DNA from: Chryseobacterium sp. | Lineage (GTDB): Bacteria; Bacteroidota; Bacteroidia; Flavobacteriales; Weeksellaceae | NCBI RefSeq assembly: GCF_019236175.1 | Contig: NZ_JAFAJM010000024.1 | Span: 124,001-188,000 of the forward strand | Length of the DNA stretch: 64,000 nucleotides | Direction: 5' to 3' | Shown here: one piece after another, positions 1-8,153 of the stretch | Layout: each line of letters opens with the position of its first letter | Numbering within the stretch: the stretch's first letter is position 1 | Notes under the pieces: model-generated | The model's input: only the letters and a program-made list of their open reading frames with translations | The model's database searches: none | What the model was told of the DNA's origin: nothing | Position numbers and translations under genes: made by a program

Positions 1-535
1 ACACATCCACGCTAATGATAAGGGAAATATCAGTCTTTTTGGTGATGCGGCCACAGCCACCCTTATCTCCGCTGACGGAAATTTTGAAATCCTGAAGTTC
101 TCTCTGGGAACAGACGGGAAAGGAGCCAATAACCTTATTGTGAAAAACGGAGCTACAAGAAATAAAAAGACCGACAACCAGGAAGATATGGATAATTATC
201 TTCATATGAACGGACCGAAAATTTTTGATTTTACCTCTAAGGCTATTCCAGGCCTGGTTGCAGAAAATCTTAAAATTAACGGATTTGAAAAAGCTGATAT
301 TGACACCTATATATTTCACCAGGCTAACACCTTCATGTTGGATTTCTTAAGAAAGAGAATTAATATTCCGACCGAAAACTTTGTAGTGGATATGTTAGAC
401 TATGGTAATACGGTGTCATCCACTATTCCTATTGCTTTAAAAAACTCATTAGAATCAAGACAGTTACAAAACATCATGTTAGTTGGCTTCGGAGTAGGCT
501 ATTCATGGGGAGCTGTTTGTCTGAGCAAAAAATAA
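1..535 (+). CDS. 3-oxoacyl-ACP synthase III (KASIII/FabH-like), 5' partial
   Basis: C-terminal part of a KASIII-family condensing enzyme. The frame is open from base 2, so the start and the catalytic cysteine lie left of the window; an internal GTG at 140 is not the start, because the upstream codons read the conserved LFGDAATATLI motif. The catalytic His of the FHQAN motif is encoded at 317-319 and the catalytic Asn of the YGNTVSST motif near 407, so two of the Cys-His-Asn triad are intact. The gene is followed after 7 bases by a sugar aminotransferase, so it probably belongs to the polysaccharide operon rather than to core fatty acid synthesis. Making an acyl chain for an amino sugar is an inference. 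Confidence 0.88.
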   Translation, partial: HIHANDKGNISLFGDAATATLISADGNFEILKFSLGTDGKGANNLIVKNGATRNKKTDNQEDMDNYLHMNGPKIFDFTSKAIPGLVAENLKINGFEKADIDTYIFHQANTFMLDFLRKRINIPTENFVVDMLDYGNTVSSTIPIALKNSLESRQLQNIMLVGFGVGYSWGAVCLSKK

Positions 536-542
536 TATTACT

Positions 543-1643
543 ATGATTAAATTTCTTGATCTTCAAAAGATCAATCTTCAGTATCAAAACGAAATTGAAG
601 CAAAACTTCTGAATGTTTTCAGATCAGGCTGGTATCTTATGGGCACTGAACTTTCCAATTTCGAAAAAAACCTTTCTGATTATATTGGTTCAAAACATGC
701 GATCGGAGTAGCCAACGGACTGGATGCGCTGCGTCTGATCCTCCGTGCTTATATCGAATTGGGAGTGATGAACGTTGGAGATGAAATTATTGTACCATCT
801 AACACTTATATAGCGTCAATATTGGCGATATCAGATAACGGGCTTGTTCCTGTTCTCGTGGAACCGGAGATCAATACCTATAATATTGATATTTCAAAGA
901 TTGAAGAACATATAAGCCCCAAAACAAAGGGTGTTCTTATTGTACATCTACAGGGAAGAATCGTGTTTTCCAATGAACTTCAGGAACTGGCCCAAAAGCA
1001 TAATCTTAAAATTATTGAAGATAATGCTCAAACCATCGGCGCAGAATGGAATGGAATCAAATCCGGAAATTTAGGGGATGCCGCAGGTTTTAGTTTCTAC
1101 CCGGGAAAAAATCTCGGAGCATTGGGTGATGCGGGTGCTGTTACAACGAATGATGATGAGCTGGCTAAAGCGATTAGAGCATTGGCCAATTACGGATCCA
1201 ACCAGAAATATGTTAATATTTATCAGGGATTGAATTCAAGACTGGATGAGATTCAGGCTGCTGTGCTGGATGTAAAACTGAAATATATTGACAGTGAAAA
1301 TCATGTAAGAAGAGAGATCGCCAATAAATTAGTTAACGAAATTACCAATCCCAAAATTATATTACCTGAAATACCTGCCAACGGGAATGAACATGTTTGG
1401 CATGTTTTCGTAATAAGAACAGAAAAAAGAGATGAACTTCAGGCATATCTTACAGAAAACAGAATACAGACGATTATTCATTATCCAATCCCTCCTCATA
1501 AGCAGCAGGCCTATAAAGAATGGAATGACCTATCTTTTCCGATCAGTGAAAAGATCCACAATGAAGTTCTGAGTCTTCCTATTTCACCTGTAATGGAGGA
1601 AAAAGAGATTGAAGAAATTATAAGAATAATGAATGCATATTAA
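543..1643 (+). CDS. DegT/DnrJ/EryC1/StrS sugar aminotransferase (FdtB/QdtB-like)
   Basis: PLP-dependent nucleotide-sugar aminotransferase, 366 residues, the usual length. The PLP-ring aspartate is D160 in IIEDNAQ and the Schiff-base lysine is K189 in SFYPGKNLGALGDAG. This wording around the lysine is typical of enzymes acting on 3-keto-6-deoxy sugars (FdtB, QdtB, DesV) and differs from the NGNK motif of the second aminotransferase at 13461. Likely product: a dTDP-3-amino-3,6-dideoxyhexose. The partner ketoisomerase (FdtA/QdtA) and N-acyltransferase are not in the window and may lie upstream. The stop codon overlaps the next start (TAATG at 1641-1645). Confidence 0.9.
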   Translation: MIKFLDLQKINLQYQNEIEAKLLNVFRSGWYLMGTELSNFEKNLSDYIGSKHAIGVANGLDALRLILRAYIELGVMNVGDEIIVPSNTYIASILAISDNGLVPVLVEPEINTYNIDISKIEEHISPKTKGVLIVHLQGRIVFSNELQELAQKHNLKIIEDNAQTIGAEWNGIKSGNLGDAAGFSFYPGKNLGALGDAGAVTTNDDELAKAIRALANYGSNQKYVNIYQGLNSRLDEIQAAVLDVKLKYIDSENHVRREIANKLVNEITNPKIILPEIPANGNEHVWHVFVIRTEKRDELQAYLTENRIQTIIHYPIPPHKQQAYKEWNDLSFPISEKIHNEVLSLPISPVMEEKEIEEIIRIMNAY

Positions 1644-2926
1644 TGTTTGGAGCAATTAAGAAAATAACCTCTAATGATCTGATAAAAGTTTTTTCTTTTA
1701 CCAGCTTATCTACTATCATTAAACTTCTTACAGGGTATATCAGTGTTAAAATTGTAGCATCCATTATTGGTCCTGCCGGAATTGCCTTAATCGGACAGTT
1801 ACAGAACTTTACCTCAATATTTACAACACTGGGAGCCGGAGGTATCAATAATGGAGTCGTTAAATACGTCTCTGAATTCAAAGATGATGATTCTGCACTG
1901 AAGAAATTTTTAAATAACGGATTTAAGATTACGCTTTCGCTGTCTCTCTTTTTTGGGATTCTGATACTACTGTTCTGTTATCCCCTGAGTCAATGGATTT
2001 TTCTTGATGCTAAATATTATTATGTTTTTATTTTTCTGGGCGTAAGTTTACTGATGCTATCCCTCAATAATTATTTTCTTTCCGTATTAAACGGATTCAA
2101 AGAATTCAGAAAGTTTGTTATTATCAATATTATAACAAGTGTCATTGGACTTATCTTTACTGTAGCACTGGTTTTAAAGTTTCATTTAGAGGGAGCCCTT
2201 ATTGCCAATGTAACCTATCAAAGCGTGGTTTTATTTGCCACCGTTTTTTTTATCAGAAAGTATTTCTGGTTCAATAAAGAATATTTGTGGGGGAAATGGG
2301 ATAAAAAGATTATCAGGAAATATTTTTCCTATTCTTTGATGGCCCTTGTAACCGCGGCCACAGTGCCGGTTTCGCAATTAGTGATCAGAGGCTATCTTAT
2401 TAAGAAATTCTCTATTGATATTGCTGGCTACTGGGAAGGGATGAACCGGATTTCCAATTTATATCTTGTTTTTTTTACAACTACTTTTGGTGTATATTAT
2501 CTGCCAAAACTGTCCGAAATCAGGGATAATTCTGTTTTAAGAAAAGAAGTAATCAAAACGTACAAAATAATAGCACCGGCCATATTTTTAAGCCTTGTGG
2601 TGGTTTATTTATGTAAAGACCTGGTCATTAGTGTTTTGTTTACCAAAGAGTTTTATTCGATGAAGAATCTGTTTTTCTGGCAGCTTTTCGGAGATTTCTT
2701 TAAAATAATGAGCTGGATTCTGGCCTTTATCATGGTGGCTAAATCAATGGCTAAAACGTATATAGCAACAGAAGTGATTTTTGCCACTAGTTTGGTTTTA
2801 TTCTCTTACCTGTTCGTTAACTTTAACGGGGTTGTGGGAGCTACACAGGCGTACTGTCTTAATTATTTTTTATACTTCATTGTAATGCTTCTTATTTTTA
2901 GAAGTTTGATTTTCAACAAAAAATAA
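1643..2926 (+). CDS. Wzx-like polysaccharide flippase
   Basis: Polytopic membrane protein of 427 residues with about a dozen hydrophobic segments spread over its whole length. The N-terminus (SIIGPAGIALIGQLQNF and the following glycine-rich loop GAGGINNGVVKY) is typical of the PST/WzxE-type O-antigen translocases of the MOP exporter superfamily, which flip undecaprenyl-linked repeat units across the inner membrane. It starts at the last base of the preceding stop codon, suggesting translational coupling. A flippase beside polymerase-like genes points to a Wzx/Wzy-dependent pathway. Confidence 0.87.
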   Translation: MFGAIKKITSNDLIKVFSFTSLSTIIKLLTGYISVKIVASIIGPAGIALIGQLQNFTSIFTTLGAGGINNGVVKYVSEFKDDDSALKKFLNNGFKITLSLSLFFGILILLFCYPLSQWIFLDAKYYYVFIFLGVSLLMLSLNNYFLSVLNGFKEFRKFVIINIITSVIGLIFTVALVLKFHLEGALIANVTYQSVVLFATVFFIRKYFWFNKEYLWGKWDKKIIRKYFSYSLMALVTAATVPVSQLVIRGYLIKKFSIDIAGYWEGMNRISNLYLVFFTTTFGVYYLPKLSEIRDNSVLRKEVIKTYKIIAPAIFLSLVVVYLCKDLVISVLFTKEFYSMKNLFFWQLFGDFFKIMSWILAFIMVAKSMAKTYIATEVIFATSLVLFSYLFVNFNGVVGATQAYCLNYFLYFIVMLLIFRSLIFNKK

Positions 2927-2930
2927 CGAT

Positions 2931-3989
2931 ATGAAAATAATAATACCTTTATTGGGAGGATTTGGAAAAGCAGGCGGCTGGAGAGTACTTTCACAACTGG
3001 CTAATTATTGGATGAAAAGTGGAGCAGAAGTTGTTTTTTTGGCTCATAAAAGCACGGAAAAACCTTATTTTCCTACGGCTGCTGAAATCATCTACTATAC
3101 TAATGACGGGGTATTGGATACCGTAAGTGAATCAGGATATCCATTTCCCAAATTGGGAGCACTGAGTCTGAGAAGATCTCTGAAAAAAGCACTGAACAGG
3201 ATGGAAGCTGATGTTGTTCTGGCTACCCATAGTTTTACGGCGGGGCCTGTCAGAAAATCAGCGATCAGGGCAAAAAAGTTTTATTATGTCCAGGCGTATG
3301 AACCGGACTTTTACTACAAAAATTCTTTAAAAGAGAAAATATATAAGATCATCAGTAGAAAATCATACGGATTAGGACTGAAAACAATTGTGAATGCTCC
3401 TATGTATCTTGATTTCAATGAAATAAAAACAGATATGTATGTTTTTCCCGGTTTGGATCTGGATAATTTTAAAGGTTGGCCGAAAAAGAAAGGCACTAAG
3501 TTTATTTTAGGAACGATCGGAAGACTGGAAGAATATAAAGGAACTTCATATGTAGTGGAAGCTTTTAGAGAATTAAGAAAAGAATTCGGAGTTGATATAG
3601 AATTGCATATGGCATTTGGCGATCAGTCATTAGCGGGTGAAGAAGGAATTGTGCTGATAACACCTCAGGGAGATGCCGAGCTTGCAGAATATTATAACAG
3701 CCTGGATATTTATCTTTGTGCAGGGACGATTCAGCTGGAAGCCGTACATTATCCTGTCATTGAATCAATGGCATGTCAGGTTCCGGTGATCACAACCGGC
3801 TATTTACCGGCTGATCATACTAACGCGTGGATGGTGCCTGTTAAAAATTCTTCAGCAATTGCAGAAAAAGTAAGACAGGTCCTGAAAGAAGATGTGATCC
3901 CAAAAACGGAAAAGGCTCATGAAGATATTCAGATATTTAAATGGGAGAATGTATCATCTAAAATGTTAGAATATTTTAAAAATAGATAA
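2931..3989 (+). CDS. Glycosyltransferase family 4
   Basis: Retaining GT-B glycosyltransferase, 352 residues. A glycine-rich N-terminal loop (GGFGKAGGWR) lies near residue 9. The C-terminal Rossmann domain begins with LGTIGRLEEYKG near residue 187, and a nucleotide-sugar binding motif of the EX7E type is visible in the segment EAVHYPVIESMA near residue 275. Donor and acceptor cannot be read from sequence. It sits 4 bases after the flippase gene and ends directly against the GTG start of the next gene, so it is one assembly enzyme of the repeat unit. Confidence 0.85.
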   Translation: MKIIIPLLGGFGKAGGWRVLSQLANYWMKSGAEVVFLAHKSTEKPYFPTAAEIIYYTNDGVLDTVSESGYPFPKLGALSLRRSLKKALNRMEADVVLATHSFTAGPVRKSAIRAKKFYYVQAYEPDFYYKNSLKEKIYKIISRKSYGLGLKTIVNAPMYLDFNEIKTDMYVFPGLDLDNFKGWPKKKGTKFILGTIGRLEEYKGTSYVVEAFRELRKEFGVDIELHMAFGDQSLAGEEGIVLITPQGDAELAEYYNSLDIYLCAGTIQLEAVHYPVIESMACQVPVITTGYLPADHTNAWMVPVKNSSAIAEKVRQVLKEDVIPKTEKAHEDIQIFKWENVSSKMLEYFKNR

Positions 3990-5090
3990 GTGTATTATAT
4001 TATATTTTTATCCATATTATCATTGTGTTTATTTGAAAGCATCTTCGAAAGAAACAAATTTAAAAATGTTTTTTTCATTATTACAGGATTGCTTTTATTT
4101 ATAATACAGTCATTTAATACCTGGGCTCCGGATTTGGATGCCTATAAAATTCAGTTTAATTATATAGATAAAGATTTTGTAAGACAGCTTTTAGAACCCG
4201 TTCATGTATTTTTAATTGAAATAGTAAAAAATAACAGCGGACATTTTAATGACTTCATATTTTTATACGGAGTCTTGATAATGATTCCGTTTTTGTACTT
4301 CATTAAAAAGAGTTCTCCTCTTCCCGTCTTTGTTTTATCTGTTTTCTTTATTTTACCCTTTTTCCCAGATATTACCCAGATCAGAAACTTTCTGGCGTTT
4401 GCCGTATTTTTTCTGGCGTTGAGATTTTTTCACACCAATAAAATAATATTCTATTCTTTATATGTTCTTTCCATATTCTGTCACTATTCCCTGCTGGTAA
4501 TGGCCGTCTTTTTCATATTTCGGAAGCTGCCATTCTATAACAATACCAGAAAGAATAATCTTATCATTTTAATTGGGGTTTTAATTTTAATAGTGACCCC
4601 TAAAAGTATTGCCAGTACTATTGTTGTATCGGTGAATGCAAAGTATGACAGCTATCTGGAGGGTACAAATACCTATATTGGAACGATCGTACTGTTTCTT
4701 CCATTTTTTATCCTCAATTCATTTGTACTGTACCATTATAGAAAGAATAAGGATTTCATTGAGAATGTGGTAAGTGACGAATATAAAAAATTCATTCCTC
4801 TGTACATTGAATTGATTACTTATGCCAATTATTTAATTCTTTTCCAGTACTTTATCCGTGATTTTTCCAGAATCACAATGAATTTATCGGTGTTAAGCTA
4901 TATTTATTTATCCATCCTACTGTTTTATGGATATAGTAAAAATTCAACAAAATGGACTGGTCTTTGCTTACGTTACGGAATTTATACCTGGGCTCTGTTT
5001 ACGTTTTATATTTTGTTTTTGCTCCTTAATAACGGGGAATACCTGAAGATAATTGAGAACACTTTTTCAAGTAATAGATTGTATGGATAA
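3990..5090 (+). CDS. EpsG/Wzy-like polysaccharide polymerase
   Basis: Membrane protein of 366 residues, very rich in Phe, Ile and Leu, with about ten predicted hydrophobic segments. The motif-like segment PDLDAYKIQFNY after the second membrane span and the later ITQIRNFLAFAVFFLA resemble EpsG-family proteins, which polymerise repeat units. The start is GTG at 3990, immediately after the previous stop, because no upstream in-frame codon is available. Its last 8 bases overlap the start of the next gene. Polymerase function fits the presence of a Wzx flippase but is inferred. The membrane protein at 10050 is an alternative candidate. Confidence 0.75.
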   Translation: MYYIIFLSILSLCLFESIFERNKFKNVFFIITGLLLFIIQSFNTWAPDLDAYKIQFNYIDKDFVRQLLEPVHVFLIEIVKNNSGHFNDFIFLYGVLIMIPFLYFIKKSSPLPVFVLSVFFILPFFPDITQIRNFLAFAVFFLALRFFHTNKIIFYSLYVLSIFCHYSLLVMAVFFIFRKLPFYNNTRKNNLIILIGVLILIVTPKSIASTIVVSVNAKYDSYLEGTNTYIGTIVLFLPFFILNSFVLYHYRKNKDFIENVVSDEYKKFIPLYIELITYANYLILFQYFIRDFSRITMNLSVLSYIYLSILLFYGYSKNSTKWTGLCLRYGIYTWALFTFYILFLLLNNGEYLKIIENTFSSNRLYG

Positions 5091-6135
5091 TAAAATTAAT
5101 GTTCTGTTTCTTACCAAGTATTCAGAAAAAGGGGCAAGTTCCAGATATCGTTTTTATAATTATAAACCTTATCTCAATAAAAATAATATTACAGCCACTT
5201 ACCAGCCTTTGTTTGGGGATCGTTATCTGACTCACCTGTATAAGGGAAATCCTATCAGGAAAGCGTTGTTTGCTATTTATTATATTATAAAACGTTTTGT
5301 TTTTTTACTGCTCAACGCAAACAAATATAATCACGTGGTAATAGAAGCTGAACTATTTCCCCATTTTGATTTTAAACTGGATTATTTCTTTTTAAAAAGG
5401 CTCAAATCTTTCAGCCTGGATTTTGATGATAATATTTCTGCAAATTATCAAAACACGTCTCAAAAAGATAAAATTCCCAGAATGATGGAACTGGCAAAAT
5501 TTGTTACGGTCGGAAACCATTGGTATTTTACTGAATTTAAAGGGAACCTGATTTATCTTCCTACTGTAATAGATATCGAAAAATATCCGCAGTATAATCT
5601 GGGATCAAAGCACGAAGATGATATCCCTACCATTGTCTGGATCGGATCTTTAAGTACTCAGAAATATATTTTATTAATCAGCGACGTTCTGGAAAAAATA
5701 GCCGTTCAGACCAGGTTTAAATTAAAGATAATCGGAGGAAATATCAGTGTACCTCCTGGCATTCATGTAGAATATGTAAAATGGGATAAAGAAACAGAAA
5801 ATCAGGAATTGGCAATGTCTGATATTGGAATTATGCCGCTTGAAAAAACCTACTGGGAAATGGGTAAATGTGGATTTAAACTGATCCAGTATATGGCAAG
5901 CGGAATTTCTGTAATTGCAACCGGGCTTCCGGCCAATAAAGAGATCGTGCAGAATGGTATTTCCGGATTTATTGCAGACGATATGAAAGATTGGGAGGAA
6001 AAACTTGTCCGTTTGTTGACGGACAGAAAACAGAGAAATGGTATGGGAGCCCAGGGAAGATTGGAGATAGAAAAAAGATATACTTATCAGGTTTGGGGTG
6101 ATAAATATTCAGATATTATTAAAAGCAATTTATGA
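5083..6135 (+). CDS. Glycosyltransferase (GT4-like)
   Basis: About 350 residues. I place the start at ATG 5083, giving MDNKINVLFLTKYSEKGASS, rather than at the upstream TTG 5053 that lies deep in the previous gene. The N-terminal block LFLTKYSEKGASSRYR resembles flavobacterial family 1/4 transferases. The C-terminal half has IVWIGSLSTQKY near residue 185 and a donor-site motif GFKLIQYMASGISVIATGLPA in which the usual glutamate before the LIQYMA helix is replaced by lysine. It overlaps the preceding gene by 8 bases and the next one by 4 (ATGA at 6132). Confidence 0.82.
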   Translation: MDNKINVLFLTKYSEKGASSRYRFYNYKPYLNKNNITATYQPLFGDRYLTHLYKGNPIRKALFAIYYIIKRFVFLLLNANKYNHVVIEAELFPHFDFKLDYFFLKRLKSFSLDFDDNISANYQNTSQKDKIPRMMELAKFVTVGNHWYFTEFKGNLIYLPTVIDIEKYPQYNLGSKHEDDIPTIVWIGSLSTQKYILLISDVLEKIAVQTRFKLKIIGGNISVPPGIHVEYVKWDKETENQELAMSDIGIMPLEKTYWEMGKCGFKLIQYMASGISVIATGLPANKEIVQNGISGFIADDMKDWEEKLVRLLTDRKQRNGMGAQGRLEIEKRYTYQVWGDKYSDIIKSNL

Positions 6136-7013
6136 TTGAACAAAAAGTTTCAGTAGATATTCTACTTCCAACCTATAATGGAGAAAAATTTTTAAGCGAG
6201 CAGATCGAAAGTATCCTTAATCAGTCTTTTACTGATTTTAGACTCTTGATCCGTGATGACGGAAGTAAAGACCGTACCCGGGAAATGATTAAGGACTTTC
6301 AGTCAAAAGATCACAGAATTGTTGTTATAGAGGATGGAGAAGGAAACTTGGGCTTAGTGAGATCTATCGAAAAATTATTGAGGATCTCTGATGCTGATAC
6401 TGTTTTTTTTGCCGATCAGGACGATTTTTGGTTAGAAGAGAAAATTGACCTGTTCTTAAAAAATTATAATGACCCTTCAGTTCCCACTCTTATTCATTCA
6501 AATTGCTACGTCACAGACGAAGACTTAAATATAAAAGGCCTTTTTCTGAATGCTGTTTCTCAAAGGGAAGGATTAAAAGATTCTTTTTTTCATTACTTCG
6601 TACAAGGAGCATCTGCCATGATCAACAGGAAGCTGAAAGAGTACCTTCTGCCATTTCCGGATGATATCTATATTCATGACCGCTATTTTCATATTATTTC
6701 GGAGATTGTAGGAAAAAGAACCTATCTTGAAGTACCCACCATGTATTACAGGCAACACGGCGGAAACCTCATCGGAAGCCAATCTCTTTTTCAAAAAATT
6801 AAAAGAAATTTTAAACTAAAAAAGTTTTATCTTAGAGAAGATAAGAAATTAATAAGCGCTATCAGTAAAAATTATACTGATAATGATTTATTGAAGGTCT
6901 ATGAAATTCTGACCTCTGACACGGTTTCGAGACTGAAGAAAATTAAGCTTTTAACAAAACATCATATCCCTTTGAGGGTTAAAGAAAAACTCTTGTTATT
7001 ATTAAAAAATTAA
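6132..7013 (+). CDS. Glycosyltransferase family 2
   Basis: Inverting GT-A glycosyltransferase, 293 residues. The start VDILLPTYNGEKFLSEQI and the following RDDGSKD are the standard GT2 nucleotide-binding segment, and FADQDDFW near residue 96 carries the metal-binding DxD equivalent. The DQDDFW wording is common among rhamnosyltransferase-like GT2 enzymes, and rfbC in the same operon would supply dTDP-L-rhamnose, but acceptor and donor are not proven. The ATG overlaps the upstream stop as ATGA. Confidence 0.88.
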   Translation: MIEQKVSVDILLPTYNGEKFLSEQIESILNQSFTDFRLLIRDDGSKDRTREMIKDFQSKDHRIVVIEDGEGNLGLVRSIEKLLRISDADTVFFADQDDFWLEEKIDLFLKNYNDPSVPTLIHSNCYVTDEDLNIKGLFLNAVSQREGLKDSFFHYFVQGASAMINRKLKEYLLPFPDDIYIHDRYFHIISEIVGKRTYLEVPTMYYRQHGGNLIGSQSLFQKIKRNFKLKKFYLREDKKLISAISKNYTDNDLLKVYEILTSDTVSRLKKIKLLTKHHIPLRVKEKLLLLLKN

Positions 7014-7016
7014 CAG

Positions 7017-8153
7017 ATGAATCTAAAAAAAATTTATTACTTAGTATTTTTGCCGTTATTATTTTCGTGCAATTCATTTGGGCAGAGCCCGGGATACAAA
7101 TCCGTTCCCGAAATATACAATAGAATCGTTGCTGTAACTTCGAAGGAAAGAGACAGTATAAGAAAGACTATTCTGAAACCCTTCTTTATTGAAAGTGTTT
7201 TACCCAAAGGATATGTGAAAAACGGAAGTGTGGATTATACAAAAGAAATTCAAGAAGCTTTAAGAATCCACAGAAACGTGATTTTCCCTAATTTCCCTGT
7301 TTTGATTAATGAAAAAGGTTTAACAGTTTTCGCTGATTCCAATTTATTTTTTGATAGCAATTCAAAGATTGTTTTAAATCCAAATAGTCTGGCACAATAT
7401 GAAATCTTAAGAATTCATGATGTTAAAAATGTAAAGGTTTTCTTTCCCAATATCAAAGGTGACAAATACAGACATATCGGAAAAAATGGAGAATGGGGCA
7501 TGGGAATTTCTCTCAGAGGAACAGATAACGTTCTTATTTATTCGCCCGTGATTAGCGAATGCTGGGGAGACGGGATCTACCTGGGGATATCTCCCGTAAC
7601 CAACAGTGGTATTAATAATAATATTAGGATCATCAAAGCAAAAATTGATGATAATCGAAGAAATGGAATGTCTATTATATCTGCGCAAAACATGACCGTT
7701 AATAAATTCGTTGTTTCAAATACCAACGGTGCTCCACCTAATGCAGGAATAGACATTGAACCGGATGCGAACACCGATATTATTAAAAACCTGAGCTTCA
7801 ATAATATTGTTTCATTTAATAATGATGCTCACGGGTTTTTATTTGTCCTGGGACACTTATACGGAAAAGAAAGCGATCTCGGTAAAATTGAATTGAATAA
7901 TTTCAAATCCATCAACGGAATGTATGGTATCAGCTTGAGAATTGGTTCCGATGCCAATATGAATCTTAAGCCTTCGGGAATAATTGAAATAGCCAACACC
8001 TCTTTTGAAAATGTAAGCCATCAGGATTATTTTTCCTATGATGAGAATGTACGGAACAACATCCAGGTAAAGATAAAGGCTAAAGATAATAAGGCTGTTA
8101 CGAAATACAGACCTCTTTTTAAAAACTCTCAAAAAATAATAATTACTCAGTAA
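7017..8153 (+). CDS. Right-handed beta-helix lipoprotein
   Basis: Exported protein of 378 residues. The N-terminus MNLKKIYYLVFLPLLFSCN has a lipobox ending at Cys18, so a lipoprotein is likely. Residues about 100-340 show repeated short beta strands rich in Asn, Ile and Gly (for example NNNIRIIKAKIDDNRRNGMSI) typical of pectate-lyase-like parallel beta-helices, and a SECWGDGIYLG segment. Proteins of this fold cleave, epimerise or bind polysaccharides. Its place between a GT2 gene (3 bases upstream) and asnB (TAATG overlap) suggests it processes or retains the polymer made by this operon. I could not identify catalytic residues. Confidence 0.78.
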   Translation: MNLKKIYYLVFLPLLFSCNSFGQSPGYKSVPEIYNRIVAVTSKERDSIRKTILKPFFIESVLPKGYVKNGSVDYTKEIQEALRIHRNVIFPNFPVLINEKGLTVFADSNLFFDSNSKIVLNPNSLAQYEILRIHDVKNVKVFFPNIKGDKYRHIGKNGEWGMGISLRGTDNVLIYSPVISECWGDGIYLGISPVTNSGINNNIRIIKAKIDDNRRNGMSIISAQNMTVNKFVVSNTNGAPPNAGIDIEPDANTDIIKNLSFNNIVSFNNDAHGFLFVLGHLYGKESDLGKIELNNFKSINGMYGISLRIGSDANMNLKPSGIIEIANTSFENVSHQDYFSYDENVRNNIQVKIKAKDNKAVTKYRPLFKNSQKIIITQ

